Notes: generated from the letters alone by a model not told the origin. Shown: positions 16,003 to 25,375, numbered from the stretch's first letter. The stretch is 64,000 bases of DNA from Bacillota bacterium (GCA_023392075.1 JAEVZU010000116.1:10493-74492), one strand, 5' to 3'. Program-made: numbers and translations.

Positions 16003-18627
16003 TTATGCCTTAACTATCTGCAGCAGCAAATCCGCAGTTCCAACGTTGTAGTTGGCAAACCCGAATTTTGCATGCATATTTCCATCAATGACGACTGCCA
16101 AAGGCAGCCTGTGATCTCCGATAAGGCTTTCTCGGAAAAGAGCTTCAACACTGTGTTCAGACTGGGGTATAAAGCTCTGCGCAAGCGGTATACCGGAAAG
16201 TATGCGCCTGAGCTTGTCATAGTCGAAATCTTCAGGATCCTTTACCAGCATAATTATTGGCAAGCCCTCGGAAACAAACTGCTCCTTCATATCAAGAATT
16301 TCGTTAAGAAGATGCTCTGTCGGCTCCTTGCCCACCTCCAGCACTGCAACAACACTGGCGGAATGGCTTTCTACCAATTCTTTCAAGGAAGTAACAGCAC
16401 CGTTTTCTCCTTTTAATGAGAAATTACTTACAGGGCTGTTTTTCAGCCTCTCTTTTATCTGGTTTTCTCTGACTTCAATATAAATCTCTGTATTCTTATC
16501 AGATTCAACAATTACGTGATATGCCCGCGCCAGTAAACTTCCATCTATCTGACGGGAGGAGGTCAATATCCTGTAGCGCCCGGCACTGGCTTGCAGCTCC
16601 AGCTTATCGTCCTGCCACTTCAAGCCCATGCAATCCAAAGTTCTGTAAACACCGTTTTCCAGTATAGCCACCGAAAACTGCTGTGTATATAAAAGCTCTG
16701 TACCCGGTTTCTTTTTTAATACAAGCCTGCCGCTTCCATTGCTTCCGCACTTCTTATTGCTGTCGCCCTTCCAGTTGCCGCCTTTCAGATATTCCGGCTC
16801 TGAGTTGACGGGATTTAATCTGGCAGGTACTCCAAGTGCTCTGCAAATTGCTACAAAAAGCAGTTTGCAGGATTCAGCACTGCCCGCTCCAAAGTCCAGC
16901 AGGGCTGCAGGAGTTGTCAGCAGGGGAAGTTCCTCTTTGTGGACAATAATGCTTTTGCTTATGAAATCAAAAATCGACTGGGGATTGGCTCTGAATTCTG
17001 CCTTAGCGGAGGTGTCAAATTTCTGACATATTTTTTCCCGATAACACTCAATATACTCCAGCCCTATTCGGGGTGCGAGTATGTATTTTGAAAATATCTC
17101 GTCACTATACTTACCTTTATACTCAAGGGCATAGGCCATATGCTCGTTCAGCACATCCGCCCTCATATCTCCGTAGTCTTTTTCTGTCAGTGTCTCCAGC
17201 AGCATAAGCTTATGCTGAAGCTTAAACAGCAGTTCCTGATTATCCACATCTGTCAGGAACTTTTGCATTTCAGCATAATTCCCGCATGCCTTGACCAGAA
17301 GCTCTGATACCAGATTCTTGCTTGAACCAAACTGCTCAAGATAATCAGCGTCCTTTTCAACTGAAAAGAAAGTATCCTCACAGGCTTTCCGTTTTTCCTC
17401 ACAGGTCTTGAGTCTGTCCTGATGACGGCTTGACATGGTTTCGGATAATGGATTATCCAGATAGATGTTTTCAGCAGGCGGAGCCATCTCAAAATCAAAG
17501 CTGCTCTCTTGGAAGGATACCGCTTTACCCATATTTATTTCAATGTGATTTGTCTTTCTCACATCTACTTTTTCTGTTATAAATAAACCCTCCTTGTGAA
17601 CATGCAGAAACAAATCCCCCAATCCCGTCAGGATATCAACTTCTCCTTCGGCACCTGTATATAGCTCAGCTATTGGGAAAAGCTCAGAGTAGTTCAGCAG
17701 TTCAAATCTTACTGAGGCACCTTCTACCGGCAACCCATTACCGTCCTTGACCTGAACAGTCAGAGCAGTTGTTTCAGCATAAGTTTTAAGGCAGTTTACC
17801 GAGGTAAGTCCGCCTTTCTGCTTTACTATTTCTTCTGCTCCAACCTCGGTTGAAAATACCCTGCTGTAAACAAGCATGGCTTTAGAAGCCGCAGAAGTAA
17901 ACCAGCCCTTGTTCAGCACAGGCTCAGGCTCACAGGCTCCCATAAAGTGCCAGTTTCCATCAACCCAAACCTCTACCCAGGCATGGTTGTCATCACAGTG
18001 GGACCACCGGGGCACATAACACTGACGGGCCGGAATTCCAACACTTCTGAGTGCATTGACAGTCAGAAGCGATTCCTCTCCACAGCGCCCAAAGGCCCTG
18101 CGGATAATTGTCATGGGTGACGCCGTTCGGTTATCCGTCAATCTGTAGGTAGCCTTTCCAAGACACCAGTAGTTGACCTCAATGGCGGCATCCTGCATGT
18201 TCAAATCCTTTATCGAAGGATAAATGTCAGTAAATAGCTCACTTCTGCAGGGCTCTATATTTTCATTGTTAACCCTGTATTGGAGCACATAATTGAGAAA
18301 AATGTCAGTGGGAATTGAATTTCCCCAGGGCAATAATTTTCTTACCTTAATTGCATTCCTGACATAATCTGCGAATACTTCTTCGTTGTATGAAGCTATA
18401 TCACTGCACGGCATATGCGCATAAAGGTACTTTAAGCAAAGCTCCTCCTCGCTGCTGAAACCAACCGGTTCCTCTAAAATCCTCAGTCTATGATTTCTTA
18501 AATCTGAAAGCCTTCTGCTATAACTTTCGGTTATCTTTGCTGCTTCATCACCTGAAAACATATAATGCCTCTTTTCTGAAGCCGATTCAGCCATTGCCAC
18601 ATTTACAGGGCTGAACCGGCTCTTCAC
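16003..18627 (-). CDS. Double transglutaminase-like protein with thioredoxin-like end
   Basis: The 874-residue protein lacks a signal peptide or membrane segment. A transglutaminase-like core at about 150-235 keeps the triad C182 (FGRCGEES), H215 (DNHAWVEV) and D223 (WVDGNW). An Ig/carboxypeptidase-regulatory-like domain follows (about 290-365), then a helical stretch. A second transglutaminase-like core at about 560-640 (GSAESCKLLFVAICRALGVP) has Ser at the usual Cys position and looks inactive. The last 140 residues resemble a thioredoxin fold without CxxC. In this family the Cys core often acts as a peptidase. It follows cutC by 9 bases and starts at GTG, so it is probably coupled to it. 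Confidence 0.72.
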   Translation of the reverse strand: MKSRFSPVNVAMAESASEKRHYMFSGDEAAKITESYSRRLSDLRNHRLRILEEPVGFSSEEELCLKYLYAHMPCSDIASYNEEVFADYVRNAIKVRKLLPWGNSIPTDIFLNYVLQYRVNNENIEPCRSELFTDIYPSIKDLNMQDAAIEVNYWCLGKATYRLTDNRTASPMTIIRRAFGRCGEESLLTVNALRSVGIPARQCYVPRWSHCDDNHAWVEVWVDGNWHFMGACEPEPVLNKGWFTSAASKAMLVYSRVFSTEVGAEEIVKQKGGLTSVNCLKTYAETTALTVQVKDGNGLPVEGASVRFELLNYSELFPIAELYTGAEGEVDILTGLGDLFLHVHKEGLFITEKVDVRKTNHIEINMGKAVSFQESSFDFEMAPPAENIYLDNPLSETMSSRHQDRLKTCEEKRKACEDTFFSVEKDADYLEQFGSSKNLVSELLVKACGNYAEMQKFLTDVDNQELLFKLQHKLMLLETLTEKDYGDMRADVLNEHMAYALEYKGKYSDEIFSKYILAPRIGLEYIECYREKICQKFDTSAKAEFRANPQSIFDFISKSIIVHKEELPLLTTPAALLDFGAGSAESCKLLFVAICRALGVPARLNPVNSEPEYLKGGNWKGDSNKKCGSNGSGRLVLKKKPGTELLYTQQFSVAILENGVYRTLDCMGLKWQDDKLELQASAGRYRILTSSRQIDGSLLARAYHVIVESDKNTEIYIEVRENQIKERLKNSPVSNFSLKGENGAVTSLKELVESHSASVVAVLEVGKEPTEHLLNEILDMKEQFVSEGLPIIMLVKDPEDFDYDKLRRILSGIPLAQSFIPQSEHSVEALFRESLIGDHRLPLAVVIDGNMHAKFGFANYNVGTADLLLQIVKA

Positions 18628-18636
18628 ACCGCTTTT

Positions 18637-19377
18637 TTATTTCACCGTATCACATATCCTGCTTATGTAAGTTCCATCTATCATATTGTATTTGTCCTCA
18701 GGCGGAAAAAGCATTCCTCCGAAGTATATCTTGCTGTTGTATTGGGTAGACATGTCATAGCAGCTTTTGAAGGTTGCCACGTGGACCTGTGAACAGCCGG
18801 TCTTCTCAATTATTTCACTTACGTTTTCAAGTCTGATTCCTGCACCGGGCAGTATCTGAATTCTGTCGCCGGCGTATGCAATCATTTCCTTGATTGTTTT
18901 CATCCCGTTAAAGACCGAGGGCTGCTGCCCGCTGGTCAAAATTCTTGTGACACCAAGCTCGCACAAAATATCGATGGTTTCTTTCCAATCAGGCACTACG
19001 TCTATCGCTCTGTGGAATACTGCCTCCTTATCACCGCATATTTCCCTGATAATCTTACAGCGCTCAGCATTTATGGTTCCGTCGTCGTTCAGAAAACCAA
19101 ATACCAGCCCATCCGAACCGTTTTTTATCAATTGCCTGGCATCGGCCACCGCAGTTTTGAATTCTGCATCGGTGTAGTTGAAGCCGCCTTCTCTGGGACG
19201 GACCATTGTCATTATTTTTATTCCGGTGAGCTCCTTTGCTGTCAGCAGCGCACCAATTGTCGGAGTGAGTCCTCCATGGAAAAGGTTTGAGTTCAGCTCT
19301 ACTCTGTCGGCTCCGGCATTCTTTGACTGTATGACATCATCAACTGATCCGCAGCACACTTCAATAATAGTTTTCAT
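18637..19377 (-). CDS. cutC: CutC family protein
   Basis: A 246-residue TIM-barrel protein with the family signature: IIEVCCGSVDDVIQSKNAGA at the start, VELNSNLFHGGLTPT, MVRPREGGFNYTD, FHRAIDV, TSGQQPSVFNG and ILPGAGI. CutC was first tied to copper homeostasis in E. coli; its actual reaction is unsettled. Here it lies in an operon with a dipeptidase and a transglutaminase-like protein, so a metabolic role in salvage is more likely than copper tolerance. AAAGGAG precedes ATG. Confidence 0.9.
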   Translation of the reverse strand: MKTIIEVCCGSVDDVIQSKNAGADRVELNSNLFHGGLTPTIGALLTAKELTGIKIMTMVRPREGGFNYTDAEFKTAVADARQLIKNGSDGLVFGFLNDDGTINAERCKIIREICGDKEAVFHRAIDVVPDWKETIDILCELGVTRILTSGQQPSVFNGMKTIKEMIAYAGDRIQILPGAGIRLENVSEIIEKTGCSQVHVATFKSCYDMSTQYNSKIYFGGMLFPPEDKYNMIDGTYISRICDTVK

Positions 19378-19423
19378 AAATAATAGCTCCTTTTATGTTG
19401 TTAAATTTTTTGCTTACAAAAGT

Positions 19424-19487
19424 AAATTACGGTTGAATACCTTCGCCTTCCAGGCGAATATTGCTTTTAAGCCGGCTTTCAGCCGAT
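19424..19487. repeat. Dispersed palindromic element, copy A
   Basis: Between pepV and cutC. The stretch from ATTACGGTTGAA to TTCAGCCGATAGTAATTGAC recurs in reverse orientation at about 23121-23190 with roughly 85% identity by eye, including the core AATATTGCTTT-AAGC-GGCTTTCAGCCGATA. Its ends are imperfect inverted repeats. It is likely a REP/MITE-like element. Confidence 0.65.
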
Positions 19488-19497
19488 AGTAATTGAC

Positions 19498-20928
19498 TTA
19501 AATATTTCCAAGTGAATATATTGACTGGGCATATATTGCTACAGCTTTTACAAGGTCATCAATAAATATATACTCATCTGCCTGGTGCGCTGTTTCCTCC
19601 CGTCCGGGGAACAACGGTCCGAAGGCTACACCTCTGCCAATGCTGGCAGCGTAAGTTCCTCCTCCTGTTGAAAGCAGAGCCGGCTCAAGCCCGGTAATGT
19701 CTTTGTAGGCCTTCTTTAACGCTTCAATCATCCGGTCACTTTCAGGAACAAGGTGAGGTGTTTTAACAGAGAGGCCTTTCATATCCACCGAAAAACCTGA
19801 AGTTTCTGCTTCTTGAGATATGGTTTCAAGTATACCTTCACTGTCTCCGCAGGACGGGAATCTTAGATTTATGTGAATATATGAATTTCCTTCCCTGTTA
19901 TACTCCTGTATTCCTGTATTAATTGTAAGCGGGCCCATTTCACTGTTACTCATTTCTACTCCCAGACCTGTTCCACTGAAGTCATGGTAGAAGTACTTGC
20001 TCAGGAAGCTTATAAAATCGTTGGCATCCTCTCTGTCAAACCTAAAGGCCTTCAAAAACTCTGCCAGCTCAAGCCCTGCGTGAACACCCTTTTCAGGCTC
20101 CATTCCATGGGCGGCCTTTCCGCGCACCGTTAATAGCAGCTCACACTCCTGCACTGATTTTGTAATACCTTTAATTTCATTTTCACTGCAGTAATTTTCA
20201 AATGCAGCTGCAATATCTTTCAGAAGTTTAACATCGCCAGCCAGAAGTGCCTCTGCGCTTTCGGCAACCATGTTGGCAATGCCTCCTGCATAGAAGCTCC
20301 TGAGCTGTAAGGCAATATCGCTGAAATATCTCCTATTTTCCCTCAGGACAATGCGAGTGTTGACCTGCCCCTTTTCTGCGTGAACAATGGGAAAATCCGC
20401 ATCGGGTGAAAATCCGCACAATGACGCTTTCTCCTCCATGCAGTACTTGTCCATCGATTCATTGCCTGTCTCCTCATCAGTTCCAAATATGAGCCTGATG
20501 CGGTGCTTTAGCGGTAATCCGGCATCCTTAACTATTTTAAGCGCATATAATGAAGCAACAGCCGGTCCCTTGTCGTCTATTACCCCTCTGCCGAAAAGTT
20601 TTTCACCCTCAATTGACAGCTGATATGGGCTGTGCAGCCACTTACCTTTTGCAGGCACAACGTCCAGATGCGTCAGAACTGAAATGTATTGTTCTGCATT
20701 CTCGGGCCCAAACTCCGCATAGCCAACATAGCCATCGAGGTTCTTTGTTCTGAAGCCTTCCCTGTCGCACAGCTCCAGCATCTTGTCCAATGCAAGGGCA
20801 ATTCCTTCCCCCATGGGCTTCCCCGCCGCTGCAGTTTTTGGGTCAGGTGTACTTTCTATTCCAATGAGTTCAGCAATGTCCTCTAGCATAGAGTTTTTTT
20901 TGTTTTCTGCCAGTTCAAGAAAGTTCAT
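19498..20928 (-). CDS. pepV: M20 family dipeptidase (PepV-like)
   Basis: A 476-residue cytosolic metallopeptidase. The zinc-site motifs are all present: LTHLDVVPAKGKW, GRGVIDDKGP and GTDEETGNESMDKY, then FSPDADFPIVHAEKG, and the late His in EETAHQADEY. The length and the long lid domain (about 180-360) match PepV/Xaa-His dipeptidases, which release amino acids from dipeptides. AAGGAGGTAATGA precedes ATG. It heads a minus-strand operon and faces the oligopeptide importer across a shared control region, so it probably digests the imported peptides. Confidence 0.9.
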   Translation of the reverse strand: MNFLELAENKKNSMLEDIAELIGIESTPDPKTAAAGKPMGEGIALALDKMLELCDREGFRTKNLDGYVGYAEFGPENAEQYISVLTHLDVVPAKGKWLHSPYQLSIEGEKLFGRGVIDDKGPAVASLYALKIVKDAGLPLKHRIRLIFGTDEETGNESMDKYCMEEKASLCGFSPDADFPIVHAEKGQVNTRIVLRENRRYFSDIALQLRSFYAGGIANMVAESAEALLAGDVKLLKDIAAAFENYCSENEIKGITKSVQECELLLTVRGKAAHGMEPEKGVHAGLELAEFLKAFRFDREDANDFISFLSKYFYHDFSGTGLGVEMSNSEMGPLTINTGIQEYNREGNSYIHINLRFPSCGDSEGILETISQEAETSGFSVDMKGLSVKTPHLVPESDRMIEALKKAYKDITGLEPALLSTGGGTYAASIGRGVAFGPLFPGREETAHQADEYIFIDDLVKAVAIYAQSIYSLGNI

Positions 20929-21414
20929 CCTTCATTACCTCCTTTTTTTATAAATTTATAGACATTTGCAAAATGCCTATACCCACTGTTTAATTTGGTT
21001 TTGCTCGTCCATTTACATTTTGCAATTAACCTAATATATTTAAATATTATATCAGGTTAGCAAAAAATGAAATAATGCTTTTCAATAATTGCATTTTGAT
21101 ATTGACTTTTAACTGATTAAGTGATAGTTTAAATATATACTAAAGTGAATTTACTAATTCGCTTTACATTTACTAATTTTAAAGCAGCAACATTGAAAAT
21201 GCAAGCCAAATATTTCTTAAATTCATTTATACAGCGTCGTATAATCAAGTTTCCTAACATAATTAAGTTGACAATATAGTTAGCCAATAATAATTATTAA
21301 TCCGACTTTATTAAGTCTCTCCTGAGACAGAAATACAGGATATAAATAGGTATGCCAAGCAGACTCTATTTAATATACATTTTGTTTTACTAAAATATCA
21401 ATGAGGTGATAAAA
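20929..21414. other. Divergent control region between pepV and oppA operons
   Basis: About 490 AT-rich bases without a gene. A rightward promoter candidate is listed separately. A short hairpin GTCTC-TCCT-GAGAC lies near 21315. This is the natural place for the ROK regulator encoded at the end of the importer operon to bind, but no clear operator was picked out. Confidence 0.45.
21268..21296 (+). promoter_or_regulatory. Candidate promoter for the oligopeptide importer operon
   Basis: TTGACA (21268-21273), a 17-base spacer and TAATTA as a weak -10. It reads toward oppA about 120 bases downstream. Confidence 0.4.
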
Positions 21415-23073
21415 ATGAAGAAAAAATTGCTTTCCATCGTATCAGTAACAATTGCAATTGCATTGCTTTCCGGCTGTACCATGTTCACTAAGAGCCCTGA
21501 GGCAGTGAATTCAGCAGCAAGTGGCACGGCAGCAGTCTCCGGCAGCTCCGGAGAATCATCAAACCCTTCATCGGTAACTATGTATGTTCCCACCGAGATC
21601 CTCAGCCTTAGTCAGTTGGCGGCATCGGACAACATTTCCTTTACCGTTCTCAACAATTCCTTTGAAGGACTCTACAGGCTTGACAAGGATAACCAGCCAC
21701 AGCCGGCATTGGCCACAGACTACAAGGTTTCAGATGACAAGCTCACCTATACCTTTACCTTGAGAGACGGAATCAAGTGGAGCAATGGAGATCCAATAAC
21801 ATCAAACGACTTTAAATTTGCATGGCTGAAGCAGATGAGCGCTGATGCGACCAACGGCTACAGCTTTATAATGACCGACTACATAGTTAACGGAAAAGAA
21901 TATGGCGAAGGCAAGGCTAAGGCTGAAGATGTTGGTATAACAACACCTGATGACAAAACTCTTGTAGTTAAAATCAAGAATCCAACACCTTTCTTCCTTA
22001 GATTAACTGCATTCGTTCCATTTTTCGCACTCAATGAAAAATTTGTAACCTCACAGGGAGCAAACTATGGAATATCAGCAGATAACATGCCCTTTTCAGG
22101 ACCGTTCAAGATTTCACAGTATGACACCGCAGCAGGAGTCACCTTTGTAAAGAACGAGAACTACTGGGATGCTGCAAACGTTAAGCTGGGAAGTTTCAAA
22201 CTTAAGGTTATCAAGGAGCAGGGTACCGCCCTTAACCTTTACAAATCCGGTGAGCTTGCAAGAGTAAACCTTTCTGCCGCAGATGTTCCGGCAAACAAGA
22301 GCAATCCGGAATTTTCAAGCGAAAATAATTTCAGTACAGTATACCTCCAGTTCAACACAACTGCTGATGGCATAAAGAACCAAAATATCCGTAAAGCACT
22401 TGGTCTGGCTATTGACAGAACAGCACTCACAGAAACTATTCTCAGCAATGGTTCAGTTGCCGCTTCAGGACTCATCCCTGTAAAAATGAATGGTCTCAAT
22501 GGCAAGAGCTTCAGAGACATGGCCGGAGATGTGGATTTGTTCGACGCAGCCAAGGCAAAGGAATACTGGGACAAGGGTGTTAAAGAACTTGGCGCCGTTC
22601 CAAAGCTTACAGTTGTTTGTGAGGACACCTCTGCAATAAAGGATGTAGCAACCTTTATACAGAGCGAAATAAAGAAGAACCTGGGTGTTGAAATAGTTAT
22701 TGATTCAAAAACCAAGAAGGCCAGAAATGCACTTATGGACGGCAATCAGTATCAGATGGGCATTACGGCCTGGGGTGCCGACTACGACGATGCGATGACC
22801 TATCTTGACCTGTGGACTGGTCATTCACCGTACCGCGGAAATTATACAAATGCAGATTATGACAAGCTCATTAACGACGCAAAATCCGAAACAGACGAAG
22901 CAAAGCGCGCGGATATGCTCATAGCTGCCGAAAAGAAGCTGGTAGCTGAGGACGATGTTCTCTCTCCGCTTTTCTATAACGGTTATGCATATCTCACGAA
23001 GTCAAACATTCAGGGCATAATTACTCACCCCTACGGTTCACCTCTCGATATGAAGTATGTAACAGTTAAATAA
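21415..23073 (+). CDS. oppA: Oligopeptide ABC transporter, substrate-binding lipoprotein
   Basis: A 552-residue family 5 extracellular solute-binding protein. The lipobox LLSGC lies at about residues 18-22, giving a lipid-anchored protein outside the membrane. Characteristic stretches are LTYTFTLRDGIKWSNGDPIT, NPTPFFLRL, NIRKALGLAIDR and WGADYDDAMTYLD. Such proteins hand di- to oligopeptides (or muropeptides) to the permeases encoded downstream. The ATG at 21415 is chosen because GAGGTGAT sits just before it; a GTG three codons earlier overlaps that site. A hairpin-rich stretch follows before oppB, as often seen where the binding protein is made in excess. Confidence 0.92.
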   Translation: MKKKLLSIVSVTIAIALLSGCTMFTKSPEAVNSAASGTAAVSGSSGESSNPSSVTMYVPTEILSLSQLAASDNISFTVLNNSFEGLYRLDKDNQPQPALATDYKVSDDKLTYTFTLRDGIKWSNGDPITSNDFKFAWLKQMSADATNGYSFIMTDYIVNGKEYGEGKAKAEDVGITTPDDKTLVVKIKNPTPFFLRLTAFVPFFALNEKFVTSQGANYGISADNMPFSGPFKISQYDTAAGVTFVKNENYWDAANVKLGSFKLKVIKEQGTALNLYKSGELARVNLSAADVPANKSNPEFSSENNFSTVYLQFNTTADGIKNQNIRKALGLAIDRTALTETILSNGSVAASGLIPVKMNGLNGKSFRDMAGDVDLFDAAKAKEYWDKGVKELGAVPKLTVVCEDTSAIKDVATFIQSEIKKNLGVEIVIDSKTKKARNALMDGNQYQMGITAWGADYDDAMTYLDLWTGHSPYRGNYTNADYDKLINDAKSETDEAKRADMLIAAEKKLVAEDDVLSPLFYNGYAYLTKSNIQGIITHPYGSPLDMKYVTVK

Positions 23074-23087
23074 GTTTTAAACGTCAA

Positions 23088-23120
23088 TTACCCTCTATTG
23101 ACAATGTCAATAGAGGGTAA
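23088..23120 (+). repeat. Hairpin after oppA
   Basis: TTACCCTCTATTGAC and GTCAATAGAGGGTAA form a perfect 15-bp stem (23088-23102, 23106-23120) with a 3-base loop, 15 bases after the oppA stop. No T-tract follows, so it more likely stabilises the oppA mRNA than ends it; it abuts the palindromic element next to it. Confidence 0.6.
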
Positions 23121-23190
23121 TATCGGCTGAAAGCCAGCTTAAAGCAATATTTGTCTGGAAAAGCAAAGGCTTTCAACCGTAATTGACTTT
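23121..23190. repeat. Dispersed palindromic element, copy B
   Basis: Reverse-oriented copy of the element at 19424-19487: TATCGGCTGAAAGCCAGCTT through TTTCAACCGTAATTGAC. It lies between oppA and oppB. Confidence 0.65.
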
Positions 23191-23263
23191 GGTAACATAG
23201 CCACCCCGACTAAGCCTCTGAAGGAGGCAGCTTCCCTATGTCAAATTCTCCTTCGGAGGATTT

Positions 23264-23315
23264 CAAAAGGTCAATTTCGGCTACAGGCAAACGCTTAAGC
23301 CGCAGTTGACCTTTT
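23264..23315. repeat. Third palindromic element upstream of oppB
   Basis: AAAAGGTCAA-TTT-CGGCT pairs with AAGCCG-CAG-TTGACCTTTT around a short loop. Its ends (GTCAATTTCGGCT / AAGCCGCAGTTGAC) resemble those of copies A and B, so it is probably a shorter relative. Confidence 0.55.
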
Positions 23316-23365
23316 GTTCAGGCGGTAGCGGACAGATAATTAATTATACAAGGAGGAGAGCCAAA

Positions 23366-24301
23366 GTGGGCAAATATATACTTAAAAGGCTCGTTTACTT
23401 AATCCTTACGCTGGCAGTTATAACAACAGCAACCTTTTTCCTGATGCGCCAGTTGCCTGGCACACCCTTTGATGATGAAAAAATGCTGTTACTGTCGCCG
23501 GAGCAGCGTCAGGAGATTTACTCAAAATACGGCATGGACAAGCCATTGATTATTCAATATGGAAAATACATGCTAAATATTGTCAAGGGAGATCTGGGCA
23601 CCTCCTTTATTTATACCGGACAATCTGTTAAAAGCATTATTTTTTCAAGAATAGGCCCTTCAGCCCTTATCGGGTTACAAGCTGTTCTTCTTGGTCTGGC
23701 CCTGGGGCTTATACTTGGTATAATTGCTGCCTACCGGCATAATACCGGGATTGACTATTTTACAATGATAGTAGCGGTTCTTGGCGTATCAGTGCCAAAC
23801 TTCGTTGTAGCTGCACTTTTGCAGTATTTTGTGGGTCTGAAGTGGGGCCTGCTCCCTGTAGCCTTCTGGGAAAGCTACAAATATTCGCTACTCCCTTCAC
23901 TGGCACTTTCCTTTGGTGTTACAGCTATTATTGCCAGATTTATGCGTACCGAAATGCTGGACGTATTAAATCAGGACTACATGATAACCGCAAAAGCCAA
24001 AGGCATCGGTCCATTCAAAATATTAATGAAGCATGCCCTCCGCAACTCAATTATTCCAGTTGTTACCATGCTGGGGCCAATAGTTGTAAACCTTCTGACA
24101 GGTTCACTGGCAATTGAGAATATTTACAGTGTACCTGGAATAGGCAGTCTATTTGTGGACTCAATTAAATCAAACGATTATTCTACCATATTAGGTATTA
24201 CTATATTTTACAGCGCCTTTTATATTTCTGTTGTGCTTGTTATAGATATTCTATATTGTGTTATAGATCCAAGAATCAGGCTTGCGCCGGTAAAGGAGTG
24301 A
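23366..24301 (+). CDS. oppB: Oligopeptide ABC transporter, permease (OppB/DppB)
   Basis: A 311-residue permease with about six membrane segments. It opens with GKYILKRLVYLILTLAVITT and MRQLPGTPFD and carries the EAA-loop region RTEMLDVLNQDYMITAKAKG, typical of the first permease of Dpp/Opp importers. GTG 23366 is the start, 7 bases after AGGAGGAG; the frame extends 20 codons further upstream, but through the palindromic element. oppC follows after 7 bases. Confidence 0.92.
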   Translation: MGKYILKRLVYLILTLAVITTATFFLMRQLPGTPFDDEKMLLLSPEQRQEIYSKYGMDKPLIIQYGKYMLNIVKGDLGTSFIYTGQSVKSIIFSRIGPSALIGLQAVLLGLALGLILGIIAAYRHNTGIDYFTMIVAVLGVSVPNFVVAALLQYFVGLKWGLLPVAFWESYKYSLLPSLALSFGVTAIIARFMRTEMLDVLNQDYMITAKAKGIGPFKILMKHALRNSIIPVVTMLGPIVVNLLTGSLAIENIYSVPGIGSLFVDSIKSNDYSTILGITIFYSAFYISVVLVIDILYCVIDPRIRLAPVKE

Positions 24302-24308
24302 TGAAATT

Positions 24309-25235
24309 ATGGAAAAAAACATTGTTATAACCGACGACTTGTTCGTTCCTGCTAAAATCGAAAAAAGTGAGATGGAAAAAATATCACGCCCCAATCTCAC
24401 CGCCTTTCAGGACGGCTGGCTCAGGCTGAAGCAAAACAAGGCGGCCGTAGCATGCCTCTACGTTCTGACACTTCTGGTTCTGCTGGCGATTTTCGGCCCC
24501 TATATGACAAAGTATGCATATGATGCCACTGACTACAAAGCTGCCTTTCAAGGGCCCAGTGCAAGCCATTGGTTCGGCACCGATAAGTTCGGCAGAGACC
24601 TATGGGCCAGAACCTGGCAGGGTACAAGAATTTCACTGCTCATAGCACTGCTGGCTGCCTTTCTTGACCTTGCAGTCGGAGTCACCTACGGGGCTGTGTC
24701 CGCTCTCATAGGCGGCAAGGTTGATGCAATTATGCAGCGTATAATTGAAGTTTTGGTGGGTATCCCCAGCCTTATAATTGTCATTCTTCTTATGATGGTT
24801 ATGCCTGCAGGAATCCTGACGATAATGCTGGCACTTTCCATTACAGGCTGGGTAAATATGGCGCGGCTTGTAAGAGCTCAGATACTGAAGCTAAAGGAGC
24901 AGGAATTTGTTCTGGCGGCACAGGTACTGGGAACCTCCAAGACTCAGATAATCCTCAAGCACCTGGTTCCCAATACAATAGGGGTTATTGTTATTAATAC
25001 CATGTTTACAATTCCTTCAGCAATTTTTACAGAGGCATTTCTAAGTTTTATAGGCATAGGCCTCAGAGAGCCGCGTGCCTCCCTTGGTGTACTCATAAAT
25101 ATGGGTTTTCAGGTAATTAATAATTATTTTTATCCTCTTATTTTCCCAGCACTTGTTATTGTGCTTATAATGGTCTGCTTCAGTGTTCTGGGTGATGGGC
25201 TGCGCGATGCACTTGATCCGAGAATGAGGCTATAA
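24309..25235 (+). CDS. oppC: Oligopeptide ABC transporter, permease (OppC/DppC)
   Basis: A 308-residue permease. A cytosolic N-terminal stretch of about 45 residues precedes the first membrane segment, as usual for the OppC type, then HWFGTDKFGRDLWARTWQGT and the EAA-loop VRAQILKLKEQEFVLAAQVLG. It ends GDGLRDALDPRMRL, the family's standard tail. AAGGAGTG precedes ATG. It forms the membrane channel with OppB. Confidence 0.93.
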   Translation: MEKNIVITDDLFVPAKIEKSEMEKISRPNLTAFQDGWLRLKQNKAAVACLYVLTLLVLLAIFGPYMTKYAYDATDYKAAFQGPSASHWFGTDKFGRDLWARTWQGTRISLLIALLAAFLDLAVGVTYGAVSALIGGKVDAIMQRIIEVLVGIPSLIIVILLMMVMPAGILTIMLALSITGWVNMARLVRAQILKLKEQEFVLAAQVLGTSKTQIILKHLVPNTIGVIVINTMFTIPSAIFTEAFLSFIGIGLREPRASLGVLINMGFQVINNYFYPLIFPALVIVLIMVCFSVLGDGLRDALDPRMRL

Positions 25236-25315
25236 TTAACTTTGGTAGGGGCTTCGCATAAATAGGAGTTAAGATTGCAAGAAATCCAGTAAATTGGAAA
25301 AGGAGGACCGCGCCC

Positions 25316-25375
25316 ATGTCAGTCATTTTACGACGTTTTGTGCACAAGCATGGGCATGGGCATAATTATGGATAA
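25316..25375 (+). CDS. Possible His-rich leader peptide ahead of oppD
   Basis: AAAGGAGG lies ideally before ATG 25316, which opens a 19-residue frame MSVILRRFVHKHGHGHNYG ending in TAA. Its stop overlaps the oppD start (ATGGATAA), and oppD itself has no ribosome site of its own. Reading of this peptide would deliver ribosomes to oppD. The HKHGHGH run could bind metal, but that is speculation. Confidence 0.4.
   Translation: MSVILRRFVHKHGHGHNYG

Noticed and set aside
15943..16416. 157-residue plus-strand frame
   Set aside because: It lies fully antisense to the transglutaminase-like gene, has no ribosome site, and its protein has no recognisable features.
21300..21330. T-box or other leader upstream of oppA
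   Set aside because: Only a 5-bp hairpin is present; the T-box consensus (AGGGTGGNACCGCG) was not found.
22239..22745. 168-residue minus-strand frame in oppA
   Set aside because: Antisense to an unambiguous solute-binding protein; no ribosome site.
25338..25367. Upstream TTG/ATG starts for oppD
   Set aside because: They would add non-conserved residues and have no ribosome site; the strong site upstream serves the 19-residue leader frame instead.
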